Below, piece after piece: positions 1-5,772 of a stretch of DNA of 12,107 nt. How positions within the stretch are numbered: the stretch's first letter is position 1; every line of letters begins with the position of its first letter. This DNA comes from an uncultured Eubacteriales bacterium (lineage in GTDB: Bacteria; Bacillota; Clostridia; Oscillospirales; Butyricicoccaceae). A program made the translations under genes and the position numbers. Below the pieces are notes generated by a model. The model was not told the origin of the DNA. It saw nothing but the letters and a program-made list of their open reading frames with translations, and made no database searches. The stretch covers positions 1 to 12,107 of the forward strand of contig CAJUGU010000074.1 in assembly GCA_910586105.1 (NCBI GenBank), written 5' to 3'.

Positions 1-280
1 CCAGGCTCAGCGCCCGTACCTCGTCCGCACCGGCATCCCGGCTGGTGACAAAGATCACCGGCGCGGGAACCGCTTTCCGCAGCGCGGCGCACAGGGAGAA
101 GCCGTCTCGTCCAGGCAGGCCGATGTCCAAAAGAATAAGGTCCGGGCGTTCCCGCGCCGCCTGACCCGGTACATCTGTAAACTCTGTAATTGCCAGAGGC
201 GTATACCCCTCGTTTTCCAGAAGCAGTGTCAATTCCTCCCGAATAGCTGGGTCATCTTCGATTATCATGATTTGGGACAT
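1..280 (-). CDS. Response regulator receiver domain, OmpR/BceR-like (partial)
   Basis: The reverse strand reads an N-terminal receiver domain of 93 visible residues, cut by the window edge before the conserved lysine and the DNA-binding domain. The acidic pair is E8-D9-D10 in MIIEDDP, the phospho-acceptor is D52 in LILLDIGLPGRDG, and the conserved Thr is T79 in VIFVTSRD. The start at 280 is supported by a GGAGGG ribosome site about 10 bases upstream on the minus strand. The DGF.LC..LR and FVTSRD...DE pattern resembles BceR/BraR-type regulators that pair with intramembrane-sensing kinases and control peptide-antibiotic export; that subfamily call is recalled by eye. It would be phosphorylated by a histidine kinase and act as a transcription factor. 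It points away from the sugar operon, and nothing links it to that operon. Confidence 0.9.
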   Translation of the reverse strand, partial: MSQIMIIEDDPAIREELTLLLENEGYTPLAITEFTDVPGQAARERPDLILLDIGLPGRDGFSLCAALRKAVPAPVIFVTSRDAGADEVRALSL

Positions 281-309
281 ATTACCATTACCCTCCTGCC
301 GTTTTCCCT

Positions 310-339
310 ATACTAACACGAACGGAGCGCATTTGTCCA
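310..339 (-). promoter_or_regulatory. Possible promoter of the response regulator
   Basis: On the minus strand a TGGACA hexamer (334-339) lies 18 bases before TAGTAT (310-315), about 30 bases before the start codon at 280. Spacing and position suit a sigma-A promoter. The -10 match is poor, so this is only a candidate. Confidence 0.25.
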
Positions 340-410
340 GAAGCAGTTGACCGCATAAAAATCGAAAATCTCACATTCCCCCCTTGACAATATTTTTAGA
401 AATACCCCTA

Positions 411-434
411 CTGATTTATCCAGACAGAAATCAG
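411..434. repeat. Inverted repeat CTGATTT / AAATCAG
   Basis: There are perfect 7-base arms at 411-417 and 428-434 around a 10-base loop. No run of T follows on either strand, so a rho-independent terminator is unlikely. It could be a regulator site or chance in AT-rich DNA. Confidence 0.4.
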
Positions 435-613
435 ACTATAGCAGGATAAAGTCAAGCGAGCTTGATTCTGACAGCAGAGGAAGTAAACTGCCAATGGATT
501 TTTCCGCATTCAGCGTTTCGGGCGGTTTGATATTGTCAATAGCAGTTGGCACATTTAACTCAAAGGGATTTGGACTGCTAAGCGGCAGAATGCAGGGATT
601 CGTAGTAGTGATA

Positions 614-622
614 TGGTATAAA
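614..622 (+). promoter_or_regulatory. Possible extended -10 element of the IS fragment
   Basis: The sequence TGGTATAAA has the TGnTATAAT-like form of an extended -10 and sits about 40 bases before the transposase start at 663. No good -35 box is visible at the right distance. Confidence 0.3.
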
Positions 623-662
623 AGTAGACGTTTTCCACTCGAAGAAAAAGAAGGTGTCAAAG

Positions 663-956
663 ATGGGAAGGGCACAGAGGGACTACGAGAAGGAGTATAA
701 GGAGCAAGCGGTAAAGCTGGCCGAAGAGATCGGGACGGAGAAGGCCGCAAGGGAGCTTGGAATGCCCAAAGGGACGCTGTACGGGTGGATGAAGGAGGTG
801 CGGGAGGGGCGGCTGGATGCGGGATCGGGCAGCCGTACCCCCAACGAGGCGATGGAGGTATCAACTTTTTTATATCACATCAATCCGGTAGGCCGTTACA
901 GTTTTCGGGTCCGGCATTTTTTGCGTCTCCGCAAGCGTCTGAATAATGCTCGATGA
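663..956 (+). pseudogene. Truncated IS3-family transposase OrfA
   Basis: From the ATG at 663 (preceded by GAAGGTG), about 64 residues match the N-terminal helix-turn-helix of the small IS3-type OrfA proteins common in gut Clostridia. Recognisable pieces are YEKEYKEQAVKLAEEIG, then AARELGMPKGTLYGWMKE, then the glycine-rich linker and RTPNEAM. An intact OrfA would continue with a leucine-zipper coiled coil (LAEEL...KEENEFL) and be followed by the DDE integrase OrfB. Here homology stops near base 856, and the frame runs on for about 33 unrelated residues to a TGA at 954-956. OrfB is absent. This is a dead fragment left by deletion or recombination. A GTG at 654 is an alternative start, but the ATG has the better ribosome site. 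The family call is from recalled motifs. Confidence 0.75.
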
Positions 957-975
957 TCTTCATTTGCAATTTCAT
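880..975 (-). CDS. Tiny ORF of unknown function (31 residues), doubtful
   Basis: On the minus strand an ATG at 975 lies 8 bases after a perfect GGAGG and opens a 31-codon frame ending in TGA at 880-882. The peptide begins MKLQMKIIEHYSDACGDA and contains two cysteines. It has no signal peptide or membrane segment, and I do not recognise it. It overlaps the non-homologous tail of the transposase fragment in antisense, so the DNA here is not transposase. It may be the intact start of an older gene broken by the IS-related rearrangement, a genuine small protein, or chance. The ribosome site is the main argument for it. Confidence 0.25.
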   Translation of the reverse strand: MKLQMKIIEHYSDACGDAKNAGPENCNGLPD

Positions 976-1072
976 CGGCACCGCCTCCATGGTGTTTGCT
1001 GCACTTATTATGTCAGAAATTGGCGTCTGCTGTCGGGCAGAAAAAACTGCGCTGCTTCACAGAGTGGTTTAT

Positions 1073-1092
1073 ATTTAGCTTCCATTTAGCTT
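1073..1092 (+). promoter_or_regulatory. Upstream ATTTAGCTT pair, 11 bases apart
   Basis: Two exact ATTTAGCTT copies start at 1073 and 1084, about one helical turn apart. The same 9-mer recurs at 1229, directly at the operon promoter. This looks like a distal half of an operator array for a DNA-looping or AraC-type regulator. It is inferred from the repeat only. Confidence 0.35.
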
Positions 1093-1228
1093 TCTGCCGA
1101 AACGAAAAACCGTCCCGCAGGAGTTCCGAACAAGCGAGAGGCGTTTTTAAGGCGAAAAATTGCACAAAATGCTGAGTGAAAAATTGTTTGATTGGGAGAA
1201 AAAATGATTTACCTTAAAATAATTCTAT

Positions 1229-1255
1229 ATTTAGCTTGATTTATTTTATATTTAG
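1229..1255 (+). promoter_or_regulatory. Promoter-proximal ATTTAG direct repeats
   Basis: ATTTAGCTT starts at 1229 and ATTTAG at 1250, each inside a longer TATATTTAG match (1226-1234 and 1247-1255). The two copies are 21 bases apart, two helical turns, on the same DNA face. The first overlaps the -35 box and the second lies in the spacer, just before the -10. Same-orientation repeats at a -35 are typical of AraC/XylS or YesN-type activators, which often control such sugar operons in Firmicutes. Overlap with the spacer would also permit repression. Confidence 0.4.
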
Positions 1256-1264
1256 TCCTATAAT
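1236..1264 (+). promoter_or_regulatory. Sigma-A promoter of the mannoside operon
   Basis: TTGATT (1236-1241) and a perfect TATAAT (1259-1264) are separated by exactly 17 bases. The expected start near 1271 gives a leader of about 45 bases, ending in AAGGAGG (1301-1307) nine bases before the ATG at 1317. No comparable promoter is visible inside the operon, so this one probably drives all genes to the right edge. Confidence 0.75.
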
Positions 1265-1316
1265 AACCTCAACGCTAAACAGCGGAACTTAAACACATTG
1301 AAGGAGGAAGTTATTT

Positions 1317-2678
1317 ATGAAGATCCGAAACCTTCTCGGCGGCGCGCTTGCCGCAAGCATGGCGCTTTCCCTGACGGCCTGCGGAGGCGGCGGGGGGAGC
1401 GCGGGCAGCTACGAGGGGCCGACCTTCGACCAGCTGACCGTTGGCGAGGACTACACCGATCTTACCGCCGAGATCCAGGTCTTCACCAACCGCACCGACC
1501 TGATCAACGAGGATTTTCAGGAGTATGTTGCGGCGTTCAACCAGATCTATCCCAACATCGCCATCACCTACGAAGGCTCGACCAACTACGACAGCGACGC
1601 CACCACCCGCATGACGGCGGGCGACTGGGGCGACATCTGCATGATCCCGTCTTCGCTGCAAAAAAGCGACTTTGAGGTCTATTTCCAGCCGCTGGGCAGC
1701 AAGTCGACGCTCGACCAGAGCTACGACTTCCTGACCGAAAAATCCTATCTGGGCCAGGTTTACGGCATCCCGGCGATGGGCAACGCACAGGGCATTGTCT
1801 ACAACAAAAAGGTGTTCGAGCAGGCGGGCATCACCGAGATCCCGAAAACCCCGGACGAATTCCTGGACGCGCTCCAGCAGATCCGCGACAACACCGACGC
1901 GATCCCGCTGTACACGAATTTTGCGGCGGGCTGGACGCTGGCCGCATGGGATGCGTACCTCGGCGGCAGCGCGACCGGCGACCCGAACTATATGAACCAG
2001 ATCATGGTGCATGAGGAAAACCCCTTTTCCGACCGCGGCGACATGACCGGCCCCTACGCGGTGTACTACGTGATGTATGAAGCGGTCAAGCGCGGGCTGA
2101 TCGAGGAGGACCCGGTCACATCCGACTGGGAGAGCAGCAAGACCCGCATCAACACCGGCGAGATCGGCTGCATGGTGCTCGGCTCGTGGGCGGTCTCCCA
2201 GTGCCAGGAGGCAGGACCGAATCCGAAGGATATCGGCTATATGTCGTTCCCGATCACAGTCAACGGCAGGCAGTACGCGACCGCCGGCGCCGATTACTGC
2301 TACGGCGTCAACATCAATTCCTCGGAGGATGAAAAGATCGCTTCGATGCTGTACATCAAGTGGCTGACCGAAAGCTCGGGCTATTCCCTGGAGCAGGGCG
2401 GCCTGCCGACGCTCAAGGGCGGCCCGGTGCCCGAAGTGCTGTCCGCGTTCACGGAAAACGAAGTGGAATTTGTCGTCAACAACGACGGCCTTGAAGGCGA
2501 GGAGGATTTGCAGACCCAGATCTCCAACGGCTCCGAGCTGACGCTGAACGCCGACTATTCCAAGCATCAGCGCCTGATCGAGTCAGCGCTGGACGGCAGC
2601 AAGACGCTGGACGACAATATGGACGAATGGAACGCTGCCTGGACGAACGCGCAGAACACCTACGGCGCGCTGTCCTGA
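1317..2678 (+). CDS. Carbohydrate ABC transporter solute-binding lipoprotein
   Basis: This 453-residue protein belongs to the family 1 extracellular sugar-binding proteins (MalE-like). The N-terminus is a lipoprotein signal: basic MKIR, a hydrophobic stretch, then the lipobox LTAC with C22 as the lipidated residue, followed by a Gly/Ser linker. The mature part shows family features: a first strand (EIQVFTNRTDL), the helix with YPNIAITYEG, and RMTAGDWGDICMIP, where the first lobe contacts ligand. Several Trp and Tyr residues could stack on sugar rings. Anchored outside the membrane, it should capture oligosaccharide for the two permeases that follow. The two GH130 enzymes and the epimerase downstream make beta-1,4-mannooligosaccharides the likely ligand; this is inference from context. 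The start is fixed by AAGGAGG nine bases upstream and by the signal peptide. Confidence 0.92.
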   Translation: MKIRNLLGGALAASMALSLTACGGGGGSAGSYEGPTFDQLTVGEDYTDLTAEIQVFTNRTDLINEDFQEYVAAFNQIYPNIAITYEGSTNYDSDATTRMTAGDWGDICMIPSSLQKSDFEVYFQPLGSKSTLDQSYDFLTEKSYLGQVYGIPAMGNAQGIVYNKKVFEQAGITEIPKTPDEFLDALQQIRDNTDAIPLYTNFAAGWTLAAWDAYLGGSATGDPNYMNQIMVHEENPFSDRGDMTGPYAVYYVMYEAVKRGLIEEDPVTSDWESSKTRINTGEIGCMVLGSWAVSQCQEAGPNPKDIGYMSFPITVNGRQYATAGADYCYGVNINSSEDEKIASMLYIKWLTESSGYSLEQGGLPTLKGGPVPEVLSAFTENEVEFVVNNDGLEGEEDLQTQISNGSELTLNADYSKHQRLIESALDGSKTLDDNMDEWNAAWTNAQNTYGALS

Positions 2679-2692
2679 ACGATCAAACAACG

Positions 2693-2716
2693 CCCTGCCG
2701 TCGCGCGGCGGCAGGG
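2693..2716 (+). repeat. GC-rich hairpin between binding protein and permease
   Basis: CCCTGCCG (2693-2700) pairs perfectly with CGGCAGGG (2709-2716) around an 8-base loop, 14 bases after the stop of the binding-protein gene. No T run follows, so it is not a standard terminator. A 3' stem here would protect the binding-protein message from decay and lower permease output, as is known for malE-malF type operons. Confidence 0.6.
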
Positions 2717-2741
2717 GAATGAAAAAGGGAGGTAAAACAAG

Positions 2742-3749
2742 ATGGCAAACACAACTGCGACCCGTACCCCCACGCCCCCTGCGCAGAAAAAGAAGAAAAG
2801 CTTCGCGCAATACTGCCAGAGCATCCGCGGGCAGCAGACCATTGTAACGGTGCTGTTCATGATCCTGCCGCTGCTGTTGCTGTTCATGTTCACCTATCTG
2901 CCGCTGTTTAAGATGGTGCAGTTCAGCCTGTACGATATGCGGTATATCGGCAAGCGTACCTTCGTCGGCCTGCAAAACTACATCGACGTATTTGCCCGTG
3001 ACGACTGCTTCGCAGCCCTCAAGCTGAGCCTGTATTATATGGTCGGCTCGGTGGTGCAGATGGCGCTGGCGCTGCTGTTCGCAACGATCCTGAGCTTCCC
3101 GGTGAAGGGCGGCGGCATCTTCAAGGGCTGTATCTTCTTCCCGTATCTGATCTGCGGCATCTCGGTCGGCTTTATCTTCAAGTTCTTCTTTACCCGCGGC
3201 TTCGTGCTCGATTCGCTGCTCGGGTTCATCGGCTTCGATCTGGAAAGCCTGCCCTTCTGGCTGTCGGATACCCGCATCAACAACTGGATGCTGATGGCAT
3301 CCTCGGTCTGGCGCTACATGGGGCAGAACATGGTGCTGTTCATCGGCGCGATCATGTCGGTCGACGCCAGTATGTATGAGGCGGCGGACATCGACGGCTG
3401 CTCGCCCTTCCAGAAATTCCTGTACATCATCCTGCCGTCGATCAAGACGATCGTTGTGCTCAACCTGATCCTGTCGATCACCGGCGCGCTCTCCGCGTTT
3501 GAAGCGCCTTATGTCATCACCGACGGCGCGTTCGGCACCAGCACGTACTTTGTCCTGATGAACCGCCTCGCCCACGCCAACCAGAAGGTCGGCCTGGCCT
3601 GCGCAATGGCGATCGTGCTGCTGGGGATCATCGTCGTCGCGACCCTGTTCCAGAAGTGGGTCGCCGCGCTGATGGACGACGGCGACGCGAACATGAGCAA
3701 GAAGGCGCTCAAGGAGTTCAAAAAGTCGCAGAAGCTGGCGAAAAAGTAA
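2742..3749 (+). CDS. Sugar ABC transporter permease, MalF-like
   Basis: This is a 335-residue inner-membrane permease of the binding-protein-dependent transport family. A basic cytoplasmic N-terminus (KKKK near residue 17) precedes a first helix at about 32-56, and roughly six helices can be seen. The EAA loop that docks the ATPase is MYEAADIDGCSPFQKFLYIILP, with E213 and G219 in the expected places. FVGLQNYIDVF after helix 1 is typical of this family. The start has AGGGAGG nine bases upstream. It forms a heterodimer with the next gene product. No ATPase gene accompanies them, as is usual in Firmicutes, where a shared MsmX-type ATPase serves several sugar permeases. Likely substrate: mannooligosaccharides, from context. 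Confidence 0.93.
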   Translation: MANTTATRTPTPPAQKKKKSFAQYCQSIRGQQTIVTVLFMILPLLLLFMFTYLPLFKMVQFSLYDMRYIGKRTFVGLQNYIDVFARDDCFAALKLSLYYMVGSVVQMALALLFATILSFPVKGGGIFKGCIFFPYLICGISVGFIFKFFFTRGFVLDSLLGFIGFDLESLPFWLSDTRINNWMLMASSVWRYMGQNMVLFIGAIMSVDASMYEAADIDGCSPFQKFLYIILPSIKTIVVLNLILSITGALSAFEAPYVITDGAFGTSTYFVLMNRLAHANQKVGLACAMAIVLLGIIVVATLFQKWVAALMDDGDANMSKKALKEFKKSQKLAKK

Positions 3750-3764
3750 AGGAGGGGAACGAAA

Positions 3765-4613
3765 ATGACAAACTCTGCACATCCCAGGAACTATGCGGCG
3801 ACGTTCCTGAAATACGCGCTGCTGGTCTTCGCGTCCTTTGTGGCGCTCGTGCCGATCGTTTCCTGCATCGTCACGGCGTTCAAGACGGGCGAGGAATACG
3901 CCAGCACCAGCGTCATGACCATGCCGCAGAGCTGGCTGTATTTTGAAAACTTCGTCCAGGCGTGGAAACAGGCGGATATGGGGCTTGCGTTCCTGAACAG
4001 CTTCATCATCCTGGTCTGCGTGCTGGTCGGCTCGGTGATCATCAGCGCCATGCTGGCGTTCGTGCTCAACCGCTTCAAATTCCCGGGCAACAATCTGGTG
4101 CGCAACCTGTTCATGGTCGCAACCCTGATCCCCGGCATCGCTTCGCAGGTCACGGTCTACCAGATCATGTCCTCGCTGCATCTGGTGAATACCCTGCACG
4201 GCTATATCATCCTGATGCTGGGTACCGACGTCATTTCCATCTACATCTTTTTGCAGTTCTTCGAGAACCTGTCGGTCAGCCTGGACGAGGCCGCCATCCT
4301 GGACGGCTGCTCCTACTTCGGCGTGTTCTTCCGCATCCTCCTCCCGCTGCTCAAGCCCGCGATCGTCACCAACATGATCCTCAAAGGCGTGAGCACCTAC
4401 AACGAGTATTATATGGCGAACCTGTATTTGCAGACCAAGACCAAATATCAGGTCGTTTCCACCTCGCTTTATACCTTCACCGGCCCGATGGGCAACCAGT
4501 ATAACTACATCTGCGCGGGCGTGATCATCACCATCATCCCGGCGCTGCTCATTTTCATCGTCTGCCAGAAGCAGATCTACGGCGGGCTGGCCGCAGGCGG
4601 CGTGAAGGAATGA
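3765..4613 (+). CDS. Sugar ABC transporter permease, MalG-like
   Basis: This 282-residue protein is the second permease half. Its first helix is at about 16-38, and the usual periplasmic segment with ENFVQAWKQ is followed by five more helices. The EAA loop reads LDEAAILDGCSYFGVFFRILLP, with E175 leading, and the C-terminus ends in the family-typical QKQIYGGLAAGGVKE. It lies 15 bases after the first permease and has its own AGGAGGGG site, consistent with co-translation. Together with the lipoprotein and the upstream permease it forms the importer; energy must come from an ATPase encoded elsewhere. Confidence 0.93.
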   Translation: MTNSAHPRNYAATFLKYALLVFASFVALVPIVSCIVTAFKTGEEYASTSVMTMPQSWLYFENFVQAWKQADMGLAFLNSFIILVCVLVGSVIISAMLAFVLNRFKFPGNNLVRNLFMVATLIPGIASQVTVYQIMSSLHLVNTLHGYIILMLGTDVISIYIFLQFFENLSVSLDEAAILDGCSYFGVFFRILLPLLKPAIVTNMILKGVSTYNEYYMANLYLQTKTKYQVVSTSLYTFTGPMGNQYNYICAGVIITIIPALLIFIVCQKQIYGGLAAGGVKE

Positions 4614-4704
4614 CCGCCCGGGCGGAGCGCCCACCAAAACCGTTCTTCATCATCTCTCTTCATTTTGCCCGGGTCCCGGCTGCATCCGCCGCCGGGGGCC
4701 CGGG
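4614..4704 (+). repeat. Stem-loops between the transport and enzyme genes
   Basis: This is the largest gap inside the operon (124 bases). Directly after the permease stop is the palindrome CCGCCCGGGCGG (4614-4625); part of it can instead fold as GGGCG-GAG-CGCCC (4620-4632). Further on, CCCGGG-T-CCCGGC (4668-4680) pairs with GCCGGG-GG-CCCGGG (4691-4704) around a 10-base loop, an almost all-GC stem of 12 pairs. No T run follows either stem. They probably act in message processing, stability or partial attenuation between the importer and the enzymes, not as full terminators. Confidence 0.5.
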
Positions 4705-4737
4705 GACTTCAAAATCCATTTCAGGCAGGTATGCATT

Positions 4738-5757
4738 ATGCAAAACGTAACGATCGTCGGCAGCGCGCTGCCGAACCTCCCGTGGCAGGAGCGGCCCGAG
4801 GGCTGCTCCGCGCCCGTCTGGCGCTATCGGGAAAACCCCATCATCCCCCGCAACCCGCTGCCCGGCGTGGCGCGGATCTTTAACAGCGCGGTGATCCCGT
4901 ATCAGGGGGAATTTATCGGCGTCTTCCGCGGGGAACAGGTCAACGGCATCCCGTACATTTATCTGGGCCACAGCGAAGACGCGGTCCATTGGCGGTTTGA
5001 CCCCGAAAAGATCCCATTCACCGACGGGCAGGGCGAGCCGTTCATGCCGCCCTACGCCTACGACCCGCGGCTGATCGAGGTGGACGGCGTTTATTATATC
5101 ATCTGGTGCCAGGACGCGTTCGGCGCGACCCTCGGCATGGCGAAAACGACCGATTTCAAGACCTTTACCCGGCTGGAAAACCCGTTCCTGCCTTTCAACC
5201 GCAACGGCGTCCTGTTCCCGCGGAAGGTGGGCGGCAAATTCCTGCTGCTTTCCCGACCGAGCGACAGCGGGCACACGCCCTTCGGCGACATCTGGCTTTC
5301 GGAGAGCCGCGACCTGGAATACTGGGGGCGCCACCGCCACGTCATGAGCAAATCGGACGAATGGTGGGAGAATGTCAAGATCGGCGGCGGCGCGGCCCCG
5401 ATCGAGACCAGCGAGGGCTGGCTGCTCATTTACCACGGCGTGACCGGCACCTGCAACGGCTATGTATACAGCATCGGCGGCGCGATCCTGGACCGCGACG
5501 AGCCGAGCCGGGTGCTCTATCGCTGCTCCGATTTCCTTATCACCCCGGAGGAATGGTATGAGGAGCGCGGCTTTGTGCCAAACGTCTGCTTCCCCTGCGC
5601 CACCTTGCAGGATGCGGCGACCGGGCGCATCGCGATCTATTACGGCGCGGCCGACACCTATGTCGGGCTGGCGTTCACCGAAGTTTCCTCGCTTGTGGAA
5701 TACATCCAGGCGCACGATACCGCGAGCGCGGACGACCGCGCCGTCGGGCGGCGGTAA
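4738..5757 (+). CDS. GH130 beta-1,4-mannooligosaccharide phosphorylase
   Basis: This 339-residue protein is a five-bladed beta-propeller glycoside phosphorylase of family GH130, close in length and motifs to subfamily 2 (R. albus RaMP2 type). It would cleave the non-reducing mannose from beta-1,4-mannooligosaccharides with phosphate, giving alpha-mannose-1-phosphate. The catalytic acid is D109 in AYDPRLIEVDG. Phosphate-binding features are present: R162/K163 in FPRKVGGKF, R173 in SRPSDSGHTPFGDI and H233 in IYHGVTG. This argues for a phosphorylase and against the GH130 hydrolases that lack these basic residues. There is no signal peptide, so it is cytoplasmic. The start at 4738 follows a modest AGGCAGGT site, weaker than its neighbours. 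GH130_2 also includes enzymes acting on Man-GlcNAc; the epimerase and second GH130 next door favour plant mannan. Confidence 0.9.
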   Translation: MQNVTIVGSALPNLPWQERPEGCSAPVWRYRENPIIPRNPLPGVARIFNSAVIPYQGEFIGVFRGEQVNGIPYIYLGHSEDAVHWRFDPEKIPFTDGQGEPFMPPYAYDPRLIEVDGVYYIIWCQDAFGATLGMAKTTDFKTFTRLENPFLPFNRNGVLFPRKVGGKFLLLSRPSDSGHTPFGDIWLSESRDLEYWGRHRHVMSKSDEWWENVKIGGGAAPIETSEGWLLIYHGVTGTCNGYVYSIGGAILDRDEPSRVLYRCSDFLITPEEWYEERGFVPNVCFPCATLQDAATGRIAIYYGAADTYVGLAFTEVSSLVEYIQAHDTASADDRAVGRR

Positions 5758-5772
5758 AAGGGGGCGGTTCCA

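Larger units (their letters stand above)
281..662. other. Intergenic stretch left of the transposase remnant
   Basis: This stretch of about 380 bases is AT-richer than the rest of the window. It separates the leftward response regulator from the rightward transposase fragment. It holds a possible weak minus-strand promoter for the regulator, an imperfect palindrome at 411-434, and a possible extended -10 site before the transposase fragment. Open frames exist here on both strands (494-700 plus; 436-864 minus). Neither has a convincing start or a recognisable family, and the larger one overlaps the transposase fragment, so I do not call a gene. Confidence 0.6.
976..1316 (+). other. Upstream region of the mannoside operon
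   Basis: This gene-free, AT-rich stretch of about 340 bases precedes the solute-binding protein. Its right part carries the operon promoter and the ATTTAG repeats described separately. A 12-codon frame at 1169-1207 has no good ribosome site and lies upstream of the promoter. I see no tRNA, riboswitch or clear terminator here, and no convincing catabolite-repression (cre) site. Confidence 0.6.

Noticed and set aside
384..412. Plus-strand promoter starting with TTGACA at 384
   Set aside because: The -35 is perfect, but no acceptable -10 lies 16-18 bases downstream, and no convincing gene follows.
494..700. 68-residue plus-strand open frame
   Set aside because: It overlaps the transposase start in another frame, has a poor ribosome site, and matches no known family.
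436..864. 142-residue minus-strand open frame over the transposase fragment
   Set aside because: Its first two thirds are antisense to the OrfA homology and are rich in Pro and Ser, as expected for a shadow. Only its last part might be a relic, noted as a finding.
1169..1207. 12-codon possible leader peptide before the operon
   Set aside because: It lies upstream of the promoter at 1236-1264, so the operon transcript would not contain it, and it lacks a good ribosome site.
2583..4637. 684-residue minus-strand open frame opposite the permeases
   Set aside because: It is His/Gln/Asp/Arg-rich shadow of GC-rich codons in two clearly real permease genes, with no family resemblance.
4668..4704. 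Rho-independent terminator ending the transport genes
   Set aside because: The stem is strong, but no T run follows on either strand, and no new promoter is visible before the next gene.
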